Source of the DNA: Marinobacter adhaerens HP15
GTDB lineage: Bacteria; Pseudomonadota; Gammaproteobacteria; Pseudomonadales; Oleiphilaceae
Direction: 5' to 3'
Assembly (NCBI RefSeq): GCF_000166295.1
Contig: NC_017506.1
Location: 124,001-188,000, forward strand
Length of the DNA stretch: 64,000 nt
Made by a program: the position numbers and the translations under genes. A model generated the notes under the pieces. The model saw only the letters and a list, made by a program, of their open reading frames with translations, was not told the DNA's origin and ran no database searches. Each line of letters opens with the position of its first letter. Position 1 is the first letter of the stretch. Shown here piece after piece: positions 1 through 10,615 of the stretch.

Positions 1-2022
1 ATGATCATGGCCTGGTTCGGTCTCTCGGCCAACTTGATGTCTCTGGGCGGCATTGCTGTGGCAATTGGCATGCTGGTGGACGGCTCTGTTGTTATGGTCG
101 AGAACATGTTCAAACATCTGACGCATCCCGATGCTGAGCATGACGCCCATCGAGATGAATTGATTGAAAACGACCCCGATCCGTTGGACGCGTCACACGA
201 TGATCATGGCATTGCGCTCAGACTCCAGGAAGCCGGCCGGGAAGTGGCGCGCCCCATCTTTTTCGCCACGGCGATTATCTTGGTCGTTTTCATGCCTCTG
301 TTCAGCTTTGAAGGTGTGGAAGCCAAGCTGTTCCAGCCAATGGCGATCAGCATCATGCTGGCCATTGTGTCCGCTGTGATCGTTGCTCTGATCGTCGTGC
401 CTGCGTTGGCTTCGTTTGTGTTTCGCAAGGGTATCCGGGAACGGGAAAGCTTCGTTTTAAAACCTCTTGAGAAGCTTTATCGCCAGGGCCTTGACTGGTC
501 GCTGAAACACACCCGATCTGTTGTCGGTGCTGCCGCTGTTCTTGTGGTGCTGGCGGCCCTGGTCGTGCCGCGACTCGGCACTGAGTTTGTCCCTGAACTG
601 GAAGAAGGGACGATCAACCTCCGGGTGACGCTGGCCCCTTCATCAAGCCTTGATACGGCGATTGAAGTTGCGCCAAAACTGGAAGCCATGTTGATGGAAT
701 TTCCAGAAGTGACTTACGCTCTGTCCCGGGCTGGTCGAGCAGAAATAGGGGGCGACCCGGAGCCCGTCAACAACATAGAGATCTATATTGGCTTAAAGCC
801 AACTTCGGAGTGGACCAGCGCCAGTAATCGCTACGAATTGCAGGCCCTGTTTGAGGAGAAGCTCGAACAGCACCCGGGGCTACTGTTTAACTTTTCTCAG
901 CCTATCGCGACTCGGGTTGATGAATTGTTGTCAGGTGTTCGTGCGCAGTTGGCCATCAAACTCTTTGGCCCGGATCTCGACGTACTGGCGGAGAAAGGCC
1001 AGCAGATTGAAGCGGCGGTCCGAACAGTTCAGGGAACACGAGACGTCGCCATGGAGCAGATTGCTGGTGAAGCGCAGTTGGTGGTTCAGCCTGACCGTCA
1101 GGCACTCTCCCGGTACGGACTCGCCGTGTCTGATGTGATGAGTGTCGTCCGGGATGGACTGGGTGGTGCCGCCGCAGGCCAGATCATCAACGGAAATGAG
1201 CGGTACGATATCTATGTGCGTCTGGCCAAACGTTTCCGGGAGGACCGGGATGCCATTGCCGATCTCAGGTTACAAGCGCCGTCCGGGGCCTGGGTGAGAC
1301 TCGGTGATGTGGCCGATGTGTCTATTGAGTCCGGCCCGCCTCAGGTGCGCCGCGATGACGTGCAGCGCCGTGTGGTCATTCAGTCCAATGTGCAGGGTCG
1401 TGACATGGGCAGTGTGGTTGCCGATATTCAAGATACCATCGCGTCAGAAGTGAACCTTCCCCCCGGCTATTCGGTGGATATTGGTGGTCAATTTGAAAAC
1501 CAGCAGCGAGCTCAGAAGCGATTGGCCATTGTGGTTCCTGTATCCTTGGGTCTGATTGCGTTGTTGTTGTACTTTGCTTTCAGTTCGGTTGGTCAGGCGC
1601 TGCTGATTCTTGTCAACGTACCGCTTGCTGTCATTGGTGGCGTCTTTTCACTCTGGATCTCCGGCCAGTACCTTTCCGTGCCCAGTTCCGTTGGATTTAT
1701 CACACTGTTTGGTGTGGCGGTGCTTAACGGAGTCGTTATGGTCGAAAGCATCAATCAGCGAATACAGGATGGGTTAAGCGTGGATGCCGCGGTGTTTGAA
1801 GGTGCCGTCTCCCGTTTGCGTCCTGTCTTGATGACAGCAATAACCTCGGCACTCGGTTTGATACCGATGCTATTGTCGACGGGCGTGGGTGCGGAAATCC
1901 AGAAGCCATTGGCCAGCGTGATTGTAGGTGGTCTCGTGACTGCGACTTTCCTAACGCTTTTTGTTTTGCCGGCTCTATTCACGCGCTTCTCAAGGGCTAA
2001 ACTCGATGATATGCAACGGTAG
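1..2022 (+). CDS. Heavy-metal efflux RND transporter, CusA/CzcA family (5' end outside window)
   Basis: This is the C-terminal 673 residues of an inner-membrane proton-driven pump of the heavy-metal RND family, which normally has about 1040 residues. The gene is cut by the window edge, and the ATG at position 1 is internal. The fragment starts in the TM4 region: GMLVDGSVVMVEN carries the conserved Asp and Glu of the proton relay, while the upstream Asp found in CzcA (DFG) is absent (AIG), as in CusA-type copper/silver pumps. A His/Asp-rich insertion follows at about residues 40-70. The periplasmic porter domain, a second membrane block and a TM10-12 region complete it. Substrate is inferred as a monovalent metal or broad; neighbours are metal-responsive. 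It is followed by a convergent histidine kinase gene. Confidence 0.92.
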   Translation: MIMAWFGLSANLMSLGGIAVAIGMLVDGSVVMVENMFKHLTHPDAEHDAHRDELIENDPDPLDASHDDHGIALRLQEAGREVARPIFFATAIILVVFMPLFSFEGVEAKLFQPMAISIMLAIVSAVIVALIVVPALASFVFRKGIRERESFVLKPLEKLYRQGLDWSLKHTRSVVGAAAVLVVLAALVVPRLGTEFVPELEEGTINLRVTLAPSSSLDTAIEVAPKLEAMLMEFPEVTYALSRAGRAEIGGDPEPVNNIEIYIGLKPTSEWTSASNRYELQALFEEKLEQHPGLLFNFSQPIATRVDELLSGVRAQLAIKLFGPDLDVLAEKGQQIEAAVRTVQGTRDVAMEQIAGEAQLVVQPDRQALSRYGLAVSDVMSVVRDGLGGAAAGQIINGNERYDIYVRLAKRFREDRDAIADLRLQAPSGAWVRLGDVADVSIESGPPQVRRDDVQRRVVIQSNVQGRDMGSVVADIQDTIASEVNLPPGYSVDIGGQFENQQRAQKRLAIVVPVSLGLIALLLYFAFSSVGQALLILVNVPLAVIGGVFSLWISGQYLSVPSSVGFITLFGVAVLNGVVMVESINQRIQDGLSVDAAVFEGAVSRLRPVLMTAITSALGLIPMLLSTGVGAEIQKPLASVIVGGLVTATFLTLFVLPALFTRFSRAKLDDMQR

Positions 2023-2109
2023 AAAAGAGGTGGAAATACACAGTTTTGATCGCGAGCAGGGGAGGGTAGTCCCTCCGTCATAGCGGGGCGGAGGAATTAT
2101 GGTTGTGCT

Positions 2110-3432
2110 CTACTCTGGGAAAGGAAGCACAACTGTAATTCTGGCGCCCCCCGTTTCTGAGGGGCCAATGTTCATCCGTCCGAAATTGTCTTCTAGTATT
2201 TCGGACACGATGGACAGTCCCAATCCAAATCCAGAAACGGTTTCGTCAAGCCGGGAACCTCTATCCATCACTTTTGAGGCCGCTTCTGGAGTAATCCCAG
2301 GGCCGTCGTCTGCAACTTCTATCGTTAGCCCGGAATCGGTCTGGCTTATTGAAACGTCAATCTCAGCCTGACTCCACTTCCCGCCGTTTTCGAGCAGGTT
2401 ACCGAATAACTCTGATAGGTCCTGACGCTCCATGGGCCAACTGAAGTTATTCGGCAAGGATGTATTAATACGGAAACTCTTATCGGGAAAGATTTTTTCC
2501 ATGACAGAAATGACGTTGTTCGCTATTTCAATCGGCAAACATGTTTGCCCCATCTGCCTGCCGGAGATATCTGCCTTGCTCATGCGGTAGTTCAAGGACC
2601 GGCTTAGATCCTTTAGGTTGGAGGTCATGAACTCTATGTCGTCGCGGGACGGAGGTAATGAACCAGTGTCTGACAAGATTGCGAGATTGGCAGAGATCGA
2701 GGTCTTGACCATGTGAGAAAGATCGGAATTGAGGCGGCGATGGCGGTCAAGGCGACGACTTGCTAGTTCAAGTAGGTTATTGAACTGTTTGATCAGCGGA
2801 CTGAACTCCTCTGGTGCATCAGGATTCAAACGAGGTTGTTTGCCAGATTGCAGTCTCCTCATGTCTTCCTTGATGTGTTCGATCGGTTTCAAAGCCAGGT
2901 AAGTAGTGGTGCCTACCAGAGCCAAGAGAACAACAAGTAATATTGCGGAGGCAGCCAGCAAGGTCAGGTGAGCCCCACTGGATCGCTCAGCTAGTCCGCT
3001 TTCCATTTCCAAGATGGTGATTGACGAAAGCGAACTATCAATTCCGACACCACGTTTTAATCCGAGAAGGCGATCCGCACCGTGGGATATTTCGACAAAG
3101 CCCGCCGGCTTTTCTGAGATCATACGCAACTTCGTTTGATTTACGTTGTTACTGGCAATGACGCTTCCATCTTTCATTTCAACAATGAGGGCGTGTTCCA
3201 GTAGCAATTGGAATTGATCGATCATGCTTCCGATCTCGTCGGCCGTCGGCATTTCGTTTGCAATGATGGTTTGAAAACTCTCCACCTCTTTGTCAAGACG
3301 ATGTTTTCTGGACTCGTTCGAAAGCTCCTCTATCACATAGGTGTGTGAGAAAAAAATAAGCAGAAAATACAGGATGCTAAAAACCATGCCATATTGGAGT
3401 GCAGTTTTTCGGATGCTTTTCTGCGCTGTCAT
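2110..3432 (-). CDS. Sensor histidine kinase (PhoQ/QseC-like), copy 1
   Basis: This is a membrane histidine kinase of about 440 residues. It has an N-terminal membrane segment, a periplasmic sensor region, a second membrane segment (LTLLAASAILLVVLLALVG), a HAMP-like linker, the H-box SHMVKTSISANL, an N-box (LLENGGKWS) and G-boxes (DDGPG, GFGLGLSIV). The H-box lacks the usual Pro (KTS instead of KTP). It closely resembles the kinase at 52240-53595 in domain order and in motifs such as PEEF.PL..Q.N.LL. Its probable partner is the response regulator at 5399-6085 on the same strand, but two genes of opposite strand lie between them. A TTG at 3477 would add 15 residues; the ATG at 3432 was chosen, and neither has a strong ribosome-binding site. 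Confidence 0.85.
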   Translation of the reverse strand: MTAQKSIRKTALQYGMVFSILYFLLIFFSHTYVIEELSNESRKHRLDKEVESFQTIIANEMPTADEIGSMIDQFQLLLEHALIVEMKDGSVIASNNVNQTKLRMISEKPAGFVEISHGADRLLGLKRGVGIDSSLSSITILEMESGLAERSSGAHLTLLAASAILLVVLLALVGTTTYLALKPIEHIKEDMRRLQSGKQPRLNPDAPEEFSPLIKQFNNLLELASRRLDRHRRLNSDLSHMVKTSISANLAILSDTGSLPPSRDDIEFMTSNLKDLSRSLNYRMSKADISGRQMGQTCLPIEIANNVISVMEKIFPDKSFRINTSLPNNFSWPMERQDLSELFGNLLENGGKWSQAEIDVSISQTDSGLTIEVADDGPGITPEAASKVMDRGSRLDETVSGFGLGLSIVSEILEDNFGRMNIGPSETGGARITVVLPFPE

Positions 3433-3477
3433 GAGGGTGCTTTTGTCGATTGAGCGGAAGGGTTCAGTTGAAAGCAA

Positions 3478-3779
3478 ACAGAGGTGTTCCGGTCCGAAAG
3501 CATAGTTGGAATCGAAGCGTGCCGCAACGGGTGCGAACCTGAGGGAGGGCGGCTCTGGCCTTCAGATAGGTCTGGCCTAGTCTTATTTTCTCAGGCATTG
3601 AAAAATTAGGTTTAGTGTCATCAAAGCCGACCTGAATGGCTTTTGAGCTAGGGGTAAACGCTAAAAAAACGTTTCATCACCATAGATTTTCAAGTGTGTT
3701 TAAAGTTTCGATGTTCTACTGATCATCCGAGGCCATTGAATTTTGTCGGTCTAATTGGAATAAATATCGGAGCCGTTTT
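3478..3779. other. Intergenic region between kinase and small secreted-protein gene
   Basis: About 300 bases without a gene. It must hold the promoter and ribosome-binding site (GGAG at about 3769) of the plus-strand gene at 3780. No copy of the OmpR-type direct-repeat box found elsewhere in the window was seen here. Confidence 0.5.
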
Positions 3780-4010
3780 ATGAAGAAAGTATCCATGATT
3801 CTAGTAGCTTCTTTCCTGGCAAGTGGTGCTTCAATAGCCCTCGCAGGAGGGCAAGCGGACAGATACAACGAGGCAAGAACCTATCCTAATAAGAGCATAG
3901 ATGAACGTTCCTCCCAGTATCGTGTGGAAGAGATCGAGACCATCAAAAAACTGAAGGAAGAACATAGATTGATTAAAGAGTTGATTGGGGATCTTTTGGC
4001 AAAGCAATAA
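3780..4010 (+). CDS. Small secreted protein with NEARTYPNK motif, paralogue 1
   Basis: A 76-residue protein with a clear signal peptide (MKKVSMILVASFLASGASIALA, cleavage likely after ALA). The mature part begins GGQADRYNEARTYPNKS and continues with a charged, probably helical tail. The stretch ADRxNEARTYPNK is nearly identical in the 80-residue protein at 39617-39859, 36 kb away, so the two are paralogues. Function is unknown to me. Both lie beside metal-regulated genes, so a periplasmic metal-stress role is inferred only. The start is supported by GGAG ten bases upstream. The gene sits on the opposite strand between a kinase and its probable response regulator. Confidence 0.75.
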   Translation: MKKVSMILVASFLASGASIALAGGQADRYNEARTYPNKSIDERSSQYRVEEIETIKKLKEEHRLIKELIGDLLAKQ

Positions 4011-4545
4011 CATTTATCGTTGTTTATTTGGAGCCAGGCGCGCAATTGCGTGGCTCCAAGATTAGTTTGATGATAGATTTTGTTAATTTTTCCAAAAACG
4101 GCGAAAGTCGCGCTTTAAGGCTGATCAATTTCGAAAAAAAGACAGAGTGCAAAAAGTTGGAAATTTGCATTCTTTACTCAGAGTTTTTTTAGTAGTATTC
4201 ATGACCAATTAAGACCTACCTCTATTTTCCTAATAGAACCATATCTTATCTCGAATTTTTGCGTTAAAAATATTCTACTTTAGTGATATTTTTATTTCAG
4301 TTTTTGTTCCTATTTGGTGCGCATTATTAATGAGTGCACTATCGTCGAGCAATGCGAAACTATGAAGCAAAATGTTCATTGCATTGAATGATTAAATATT
4401 CAACGGATTTTATTAACTATGGACCTGATTTGACAATAATTGCTCATAAACTAAGTCTCTAAAAGTTGGCGCAAAATATGCAGTCATTGTAGATGCGTTA
4501 TTCGATGCGCAAATAACTAAGCTGTCAAAATTTAAGGTGAAAACG
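4011..4545. other. AT-rich intergenic region
   Basis: About 530 bases without a convincing gene and visibly richer in A+T than the flanks, especially 4070-4540. A hairpin at about 4030-4058 (arms GGAGCCA and TGGCTCC) may terminate the upstream small gene. The promoter of the outer-membrane protein gene must lie near its right end; AAGGTG at 4534-4539 is its ribosome-binding site. Confidence 0.5.
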
Positions 4546-5274
4546 ATGAAAAGACGTATCTCGACTAAGGATTGTTTGCTAAGTGTTGGTTTGCTCGTAA
4601 CCCTCCAAGCGGTCCCGTTAATTGCCAACGCTAATGTAAGTGCAAATTTAGGTGTAACAAGCAACTACTTATTTCGTGGTGTGACACAAACAGATGGCTC
4701 AACGGCGACGCAAGGCGGGCTTGACTACGAACATGCGTCGGGGCTTTATTTTGGCGGCTGGGGCTCCAATGTGGATTTCGGCGATGGGACGAGCTATGAG
4801 CTTGATCTTTATGCTGGCTTCTCCGGTGCAATCGAGGATATTGGTTACGATGTTGGGTACATTTATTACTCTTACCCTGATGCTCCTGAATCTATTGATT
4901 TTGGCGAAATATACGGAGAGTTGAATTACAGCATTGCATCTATAGGTGTTGCTTACACAGCAAACAGCGACGTAAGCGGCGATGGGCTGTTCGTTCAAGG
5001 CGATATCTATTATTACGCATCTGTTGATGTGCCGCTGGAAGACGATTTCAGCACAGGTGTTTTGATTGGCTATTATGATTTCACTGATGATAGCAAGGCG
5101 TCTATTGGCGAGGCGAGCTACGGACATGCAGCTGTCAACATCACCAAAGATGCGGAGAGCTTTGGAGCTTTTAGTGTTAATCTGGAGTACGCTGATATCG
5201 ATTCAAGTAACGCACTTGGTTCGGTCAATTCGGACGACCCGAAGTTTTGGCTGGGCTGGACTAAGTCCTTTTAA
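4546..5274 (+). CDS. TorF-family putative porin (TIGR02001 type)
   Basis: A 242-residue outer-membrane beta-barrel protein. After a signal peptide ending at IANA, the mature sequence opens with NVSANLGVTSNYLFRGVTQT, the hallmark of the TIGR02001/TorF family. Alternating aromatic-rich strands follow and the C-terminus is WLGWTKSF, ending in the Phe expected of barrel proteins. The ATG at 4546 has AAGGTG just upstream and is preferred over a GTG at 4537. Its role in this context is unknown; family members are annotated as putative porins. It lies with the small secreted protein between the two halves of a two-component system. A hairpin at 5317-5339 follows. Confidence 0.85.
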   Translation: MKRRISTKDCLLSVGLLVTLQAVPLIANANVSANLGVTSNYLFRGVTQTDGSTATQGGLDYEHASGLYFGGWGSNVDFGDGTSYELDLYAGFSGAIEDIGYDVGYIYYSYPDAPESIDFGEIYGELNYSIASIGVAYTANSDVSGDGLFVQGDIYYYASVDVPLEDDFSTGVLIGYYDFTDDSKASIGEASYGHAAVNITKDAESFGAFSVNLEYADIDSSNALGSVNSDDPKFWLGWTKSF

Positions 5275-5316
5275 TCTATTTGGTATTTTTCACCGAAACG
5301 GTTAAACATTGAGAAA

Positions 5317-5339
5317 GCTGGCCCGGTCTTTGGGCCAGC
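5317..5339 (+). terminator. Terminator-like hairpin after porin gene
   Basis: Perfect 8-bp stem GCTGGCCC / GGGCCAGC with a 7-base loop, 43 bases after the porin stop codon. The following T content is modest, so termination is inferred. Confidence 0.5.
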
Positions 5340-5398
5340 GCATTTATCTGGCGAGCCTTGGCCCTTGAGGAAAAATGGTTAAATCACAGTAAAATAAT

Positions 5399-6085
5399 TT
5401 AACCTTCAACCCCTTTTTGAAGAGGATCTCTTGCAAAGAAATATCCTTGTCCTCTCAATGTTTTTATTCGTTTTTTACCGAGTATCTTTCTGAGCCTAGC
5501 TATGTAGACTTGAACGACATTTCTGGTTGGGCACCTTTCGATATTATAGAGTGCTTCAACAAGTTCGTCCTGCGAGAAGACTCTGTCAGGAGAGCGAAGA
5601 AGGCATTGTAAAAGGCGGTACTCCGTTGCGGTTAGTCTGAACTCTTTATGATCGGGAGTTGTTAGGGTTCTATAGGTTGCATTAAGTTGAAAGCCATCCA
5701 CGATAATCTTATCAGTTGCTCGCCCGTCTTTTCTTCGTATTATGGCGCTAAGTCGAGCTTTTAGTTCATCGAATTCGAAGGGTTTTGGAAGATAATCGTC
5801 TGCGCCGGCATTCAAGCCCTCAACTCTCTCTGTCCAGTTGGAGCGAGCAGTTAAAATAAGAATAGCCTCATCTTTGCCACCGCTTCTCCACTTCTGCATC
5901 AAGGAAAGTCCGTTCTGGTCGGGCAGTCCGATATCGAGTATAATCGCCTGATAACTGCATGTTTCTACGAAAGAATTGGCCTCTGCGCCGTTTTTGGCTA
6001 CATCAACAGTAAAGTGTTCCTTCGCAAGCCAACCAGAAATTTTTTCTGCGAGTATCGCGTTATCCTCGACAATTAGAACTTTCAT
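5399..6085 (-). CDS. Response regulator, OmpR/PhoB family, copy 1
   Basis: A 228-residue transcription regulator. The receiver domain has the acidic pair VEDN, the phospho-acceptor Asp in IILDIGLPD, Thr in ILTA and Lys in PKPF. The C-terminal winged helix has the typical RLTATEYRLLQCLL and GQGYFF segments. It is closely similar to the regulator at 51588-52253. The likely partner kinase is at 2110-3432 on the same strand, about 2 kb downstream. A candidate binding box of the OmpR direct-repeat type lies 110 bases upstream at 6195-6214, suggesting autoregulation. Confidence 0.9.
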   Translation of the reverse strand: MKVLIVEDNAILAEKISGWLAKEHFTVDVAKNGAEANSFVETCSYQAIILDIGLPDQNGLSLMQKWRSGGKDEAILILTARSNWTERVEGLNAGADDYLPKPFEFDELKARLSAIIRRKDGRATDKIIVDGFQLNATYRTLTTPDHKEFRLTATEYRLLQCLLRSPDRVFSQDELVEALYNIERCPTRNVVQVYIARLRKILGKKRIKTLRGQGYFFARDPLQKGVEG

Positions 6086-6194
6086 CTATGAACGCCGTTT
6101 CTGGATGTTGGATGATTTTGGTCGCCACCTATCTCGTGCGCAAATCAAAATAGCTCAAAAATGGATTTCAAGCGACGCGGCATTTCAACAGACG

Positions 6195-6214
6195 AACCTG
6201 AATTCAGCTTGAAA
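6195..6214 (+). promoter_or_regulatory. OmpR-type direct-repeat box, copy 1
   Basis: AACCTGAATTCAGCTTGAAA, two CTGAA-like half-sites 11 bp apart. It matches four other sites in the window (39562, 48162, 51481, 51519). Position upstream of a response regulator supports autoregulation; binding itself is inferred. Confidence 0.55.
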
Positions 6215-6641
6215 AGCACATTACCTTTCGGACAGGTTGGCAATCCACAAAGCATGGGCTGAGGCAAGTTGGTCTTCCACCGTTTATCGTGACAGATGCA
6301 CCAAGTGTAGTGGTTCAATGATTCCGGACACCAACGTAGGTGGTAATATCGCCACCATAAACGAGGTGTCTGATGACCAGAAAGCGACGTTCTTTTTCTC
6401 CGGAGTTCAAACAGGAAGCAGCCAGCCTGGTGCTGGATCAAGGTTACACGATTCCCCAGACGAGCGTGTCCCTGGGAATTGGTGAAAGCGCTATCCGGCG
6501 CTGGGTTAACCAACTGACCGAGGAGCGTGACGGTGTCACCCCGAAGGGCAAGGCGTTAACCCCGGAGCAGCGCCGTATTCAGGAGCTGGAAGCCCGCTGC
6601 AAGCGCCTTGAGCAGGAGAAAGACATACTAAAAAAGGCTAC

Positions 6642-8773
<2,132 letters not shown>

Positions 8774-8784
8774 CCACTACAAAG

Positions 8785-9274
8785 GGGTTCTACCCCGTTA
8801 CTGCGCACCTTTCTAAAAAGAGTCCGAATTTCTTCTAGGGAGAGTCTTGGTCTATCTGTCTGAATATCCGCTTTGCGACCTCAGCCTGCATTTCGCAGAA
8901 ATTCAAGAATTGTGAGCGTCGAGAAAATATTTTGCCTTGTACCTCGCACAAGGCTGGTGTAATTTTCAAATAGTGCCTCACCGGGTCATTCGGCACACCG
9001 CCTCGTCGGGACCCATCTCTCCAGATCGCGCACCTCCGCGCACTTTTACCCAAAAGCAGATTAAACAGACCTCTTTGATAGGCCCACCCCTTTCCTGAGG
9101 GTGTTTTGCCGTGCCTGTGAGTTTCTCAGGGCAGGGCAGACCGCCTTTTGGTTTCTCCGGATCTTGTTGCTGTTTGTTCTCTGAACAACGGCACCTGATG
9201 AGCATCCTCAATTTAGCCACGAAACGGATGCGATCGCCACGGCGATTTGGCTTAACACTAGACCGGAGAAAATT
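8785..9274. other. Non-coding region at start of recombination module
   Basis: About 490 bases without a supported gene. It holds one variant of the dispersed palindromic repeat (8861-8880) and, at 9152-9277, the first copy of a structured leader (type B). The promoter of the module probably lies between them; I could not identify it with confidence. Confidence 0.5.
8861..8880 (+). repeat. Dispersed palindromic repeat, divergent copy
   Basis: TGAATATCCGCTTTGCGACC, matching the core of copies at 38898, 55798, 59489 and 60345 except in the first arm. Confidence 0.4.
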
Positions 9275-9277
9275 ATG
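9152..9277 (+). promoter_or_regulatory. Structured leader type B, copy 1 (SD-sequestering)
   Basis: Elements in order: TTTCTCCGG (9152-9160), which pairs perfectly with CCGGAGAAA (9263-9271) covering the ribosome-binding site; hairpin TTGTTC/GAACAA (9174-9188); conserved CGGCACCTGAT and GCATCCTCA; outer stem AGCCA/TGGCT (9215-9219, 9248-9252) enclosing GAAACGGA and hairpin ATCGC(CACG)GCGAT (9233-9246). The same layout with compensating base changes is at 9912-10038. No known riboswitch was recognised. Confidence 0.7.
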
Positions 9278-9565
9278 TTTACTGCAAAAGAAAAACTCTT
9301 CATTCGAAATTCTGAACTTCATGCACGATGGAGAGCAGCAATGGTAAGCGTCAACGCAAGTTCAATGGCGCCCACATCTGTCGCTCTTTGGGAATTGCTC
9401 AATAACGGCGATCTCATCCAACTGGCTATCTACCTCGTTCTCACGATCATCATTGTGAGCCTAAACGTCATCTGCGCTGGAAAAATTGCTCATTACAAGC
9501 ACTCTGTAGAGCGAATCCGAATGCGACTGGATCACCCTCCGAACAAGTCTGAAAGACTTGATTAG
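9275..9565 (+). CDS. Small membrane protein, unknown
   Basis: A 96-residue protein with one strong membrane segment (LIQLAIYLVLTIIIVSLNVICA, about residues 47-68), a basic cytoplasmic tail and no recognised domain. The ATG is preceded by GGAGAAA, which the leader can sequester. It opens the recombination module. Function is unknown. Confidence 0.65.
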   Translation: MFTAKEKLFIRNSELHARWRAAMVSVNASSMAPTSVALWELLNNGDLIQLAIYLVLTIIIVSLNVICAGKIAHYKHSVERIRMRLDHPPNKSERLD

Positions 9566-9605
9566 CGAGTAAAAATCCACCAACATTCTTAAGGAGACGC
9601 AACCT

Positions 9606-9743
9606 ATGGAGCCTTCCATGCTTATTTTTATGACTTGCTTTGTAGCCGTCGTAGTAAGCAGCGTTTTGATAGCGGCCCACATCGACTCGAAGAACGAGCA
9701 GCTATTGATTGCTGAAGTCGAACGCGAAGAGAAAAACCTCTAG
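9606..9743 (+). CDS. Very small membrane protein (45 aa)
   Basis: MEPSMLIFMTCFVAVVVSSV followed by LIAAHIDSKNEQLLIAEVEREEKNL: one N-terminal membrane helix and a short acidic tail. AAGGAGACG lies ten bases upstream of the ATG, a good ribosome-binding site. It sits in the same direction 40 bases after the previous gene. Function unknown; the call rests on the ribosome-binding site and composition only. Confidence 0.5.
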   Translation: MEPSMLIFMTCFVAVVVSSVLIAAHIDSKNEQLLIAEVEREEKNL

Positions 9744-10035
9744 GCCTACGGCCTTAACTCTGTTCGTTTTTACGAACACATCCCCGACAGACCGCATGAT
9801 CCTCAGTTGATTCTCAACTGCTAGGTTTCGTGCGTCTGTCTTTCCTTCCCTACCCCTCACGAGCATTGCGGCCTGGACCCGTATCGGATCCAGACTTGAA
9901 TGCTTTCCCTGTGATTCCTCGAATCTTGTTGCTGCAGTTCAACTGAACTCGGCACTTGATCAGCGTCCTCACCTAGCCATGAAACGGACGCGGTTGCTAC
10001 GGCAATTGGCTTAACACTCCAAAGGAATCACTCCC
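9744..10035. other. Non-coding region with hairpins and leader copy 2
   Basis: Three small hairpins follow the 45-aa gene: AGGCC(TAC)GGCCT at 9742-9754, GTTCGT/ACGAAC at about 9763-9778 and CAGTT/AACTG at about 9806-9820. The second type B leader occupies 9912-10038. Confidence 0.5.
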
Positions 10036-10038
10036 ATG
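9912..10038 (+). promoter_or_regulatory. Structured leader type B, copy 2 (SD-sequestering)
   Basis: Same order of elements as 9152-9277: TGATTCCT (9912-9919) pairs perfectly with AGGAATCA (10023-10030) at the ribosome-binding site; hairpin AGTTC/GAACT (9936-9949); CGGCACTTGAT and GCGTCCTCA; AGCCA/TGGCT (9975-9979, 10007-10011) enclosing GAAACGGA and hairpin TTGC(TACG)GCAA (9994-10005). The loop is a C(UACG)G tetraloop, a known very stable type. Stem bases differ from copy 1 in a compensating manner while single-stranded boxes are kept. Confidence 0.72.
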
Positions 10039-10272
10039 AATCGAAGTGAACACGATGCCAACAAGCATCTCTCTCAATTCGTCAACCACGTTGATGAGGT
10101 CATCCAACAGGCAATCGAAAAAGCGGACAAAGGACGTTTTGTCGTTGCCACTTCTGAGGCCGGAAATGTGCTGCTACTGCCGCACTTTAACGCCTCTCTG
10201 AGACAGGATCTGACTTGGGTCTATGACACTGAGTACGGGTATGTCTTCTCACCTGAGAAAAGGAGTGCTTGA
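10036..10272 (+). CDS. Small hypothetical protein
   Basis: A 78-residue soluble protein beginning MNRSEHDANKHLSQFVNHVD; no domain recognised. Its stop codon overlaps the next start (TGATG at 10270-10274), so the next gene is translationally coupled. Preceded by the second type B leader. Function unknown; the location upstream of ssb suggests a place in the same mRNA. Confidence 0.7.
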   Translation: MNRSEHDANKHLSQFVNHVDEVIQQAIEKADKGRFVVATSEAGNVLLLPHFNASLRQDLTWVYDTEYGYVFSPEKRSA

Positions 10273-10613
10273 TGGAACTCGTTTTGGGTCTGTCTGCAAT
10301 CCTGGTCCTGATGTTCGGTAGCAGGATTATTCTTTTCCTGGTCGATCTCGGTTTCGAAACTGGAGACCGTCTTCTCGCAGCGTGTGAACGTCGTTTGACG
10401 CTGTACACCAAAGCCTTGCTTCGAGGAATGGTCTTCGTGATTCGCTGGATTCTCCATCGATTCTACAAGCCTGAACCCGAGCAAATGACCATCCGGTCAA
10501 TCATCGATTCTCCTGCTGAACTTCAGCACATGAGAAATCAGCACCTCCTTCAATCCGGCAAGCGTGCGCCTGTCGAGATTGAATACTCTCAACCTAAGCT
10601 CAAGAGGAAATAA
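10272..10613 (+). CDS. Small membrane-associated hypothetical protein
   Basis: A 113-residue protein with an N-terminal hydrophobic helix (ELVLGLSAILVLMFGSRIILFLVDLG) and a second amphipathic segment (TKALLRGMVFVIRWILHRFY). The ATG overlaps the previous stop codon and AAAAGGAG precedes it. It ends two bases before ssb. No family recognised. Confidence 0.7.
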   Translation: MELVLGLSAILVLMFGSRIILFLVDLGFETGDRLLAACERRLTLYTKALLRGMVFVIRWILHRFYKPEPEQMTIRSIIDSPAELQHMRNQHLLQSGKRAPVEIEYSQPKLKRK

Positions 10614-10615
10614 TC

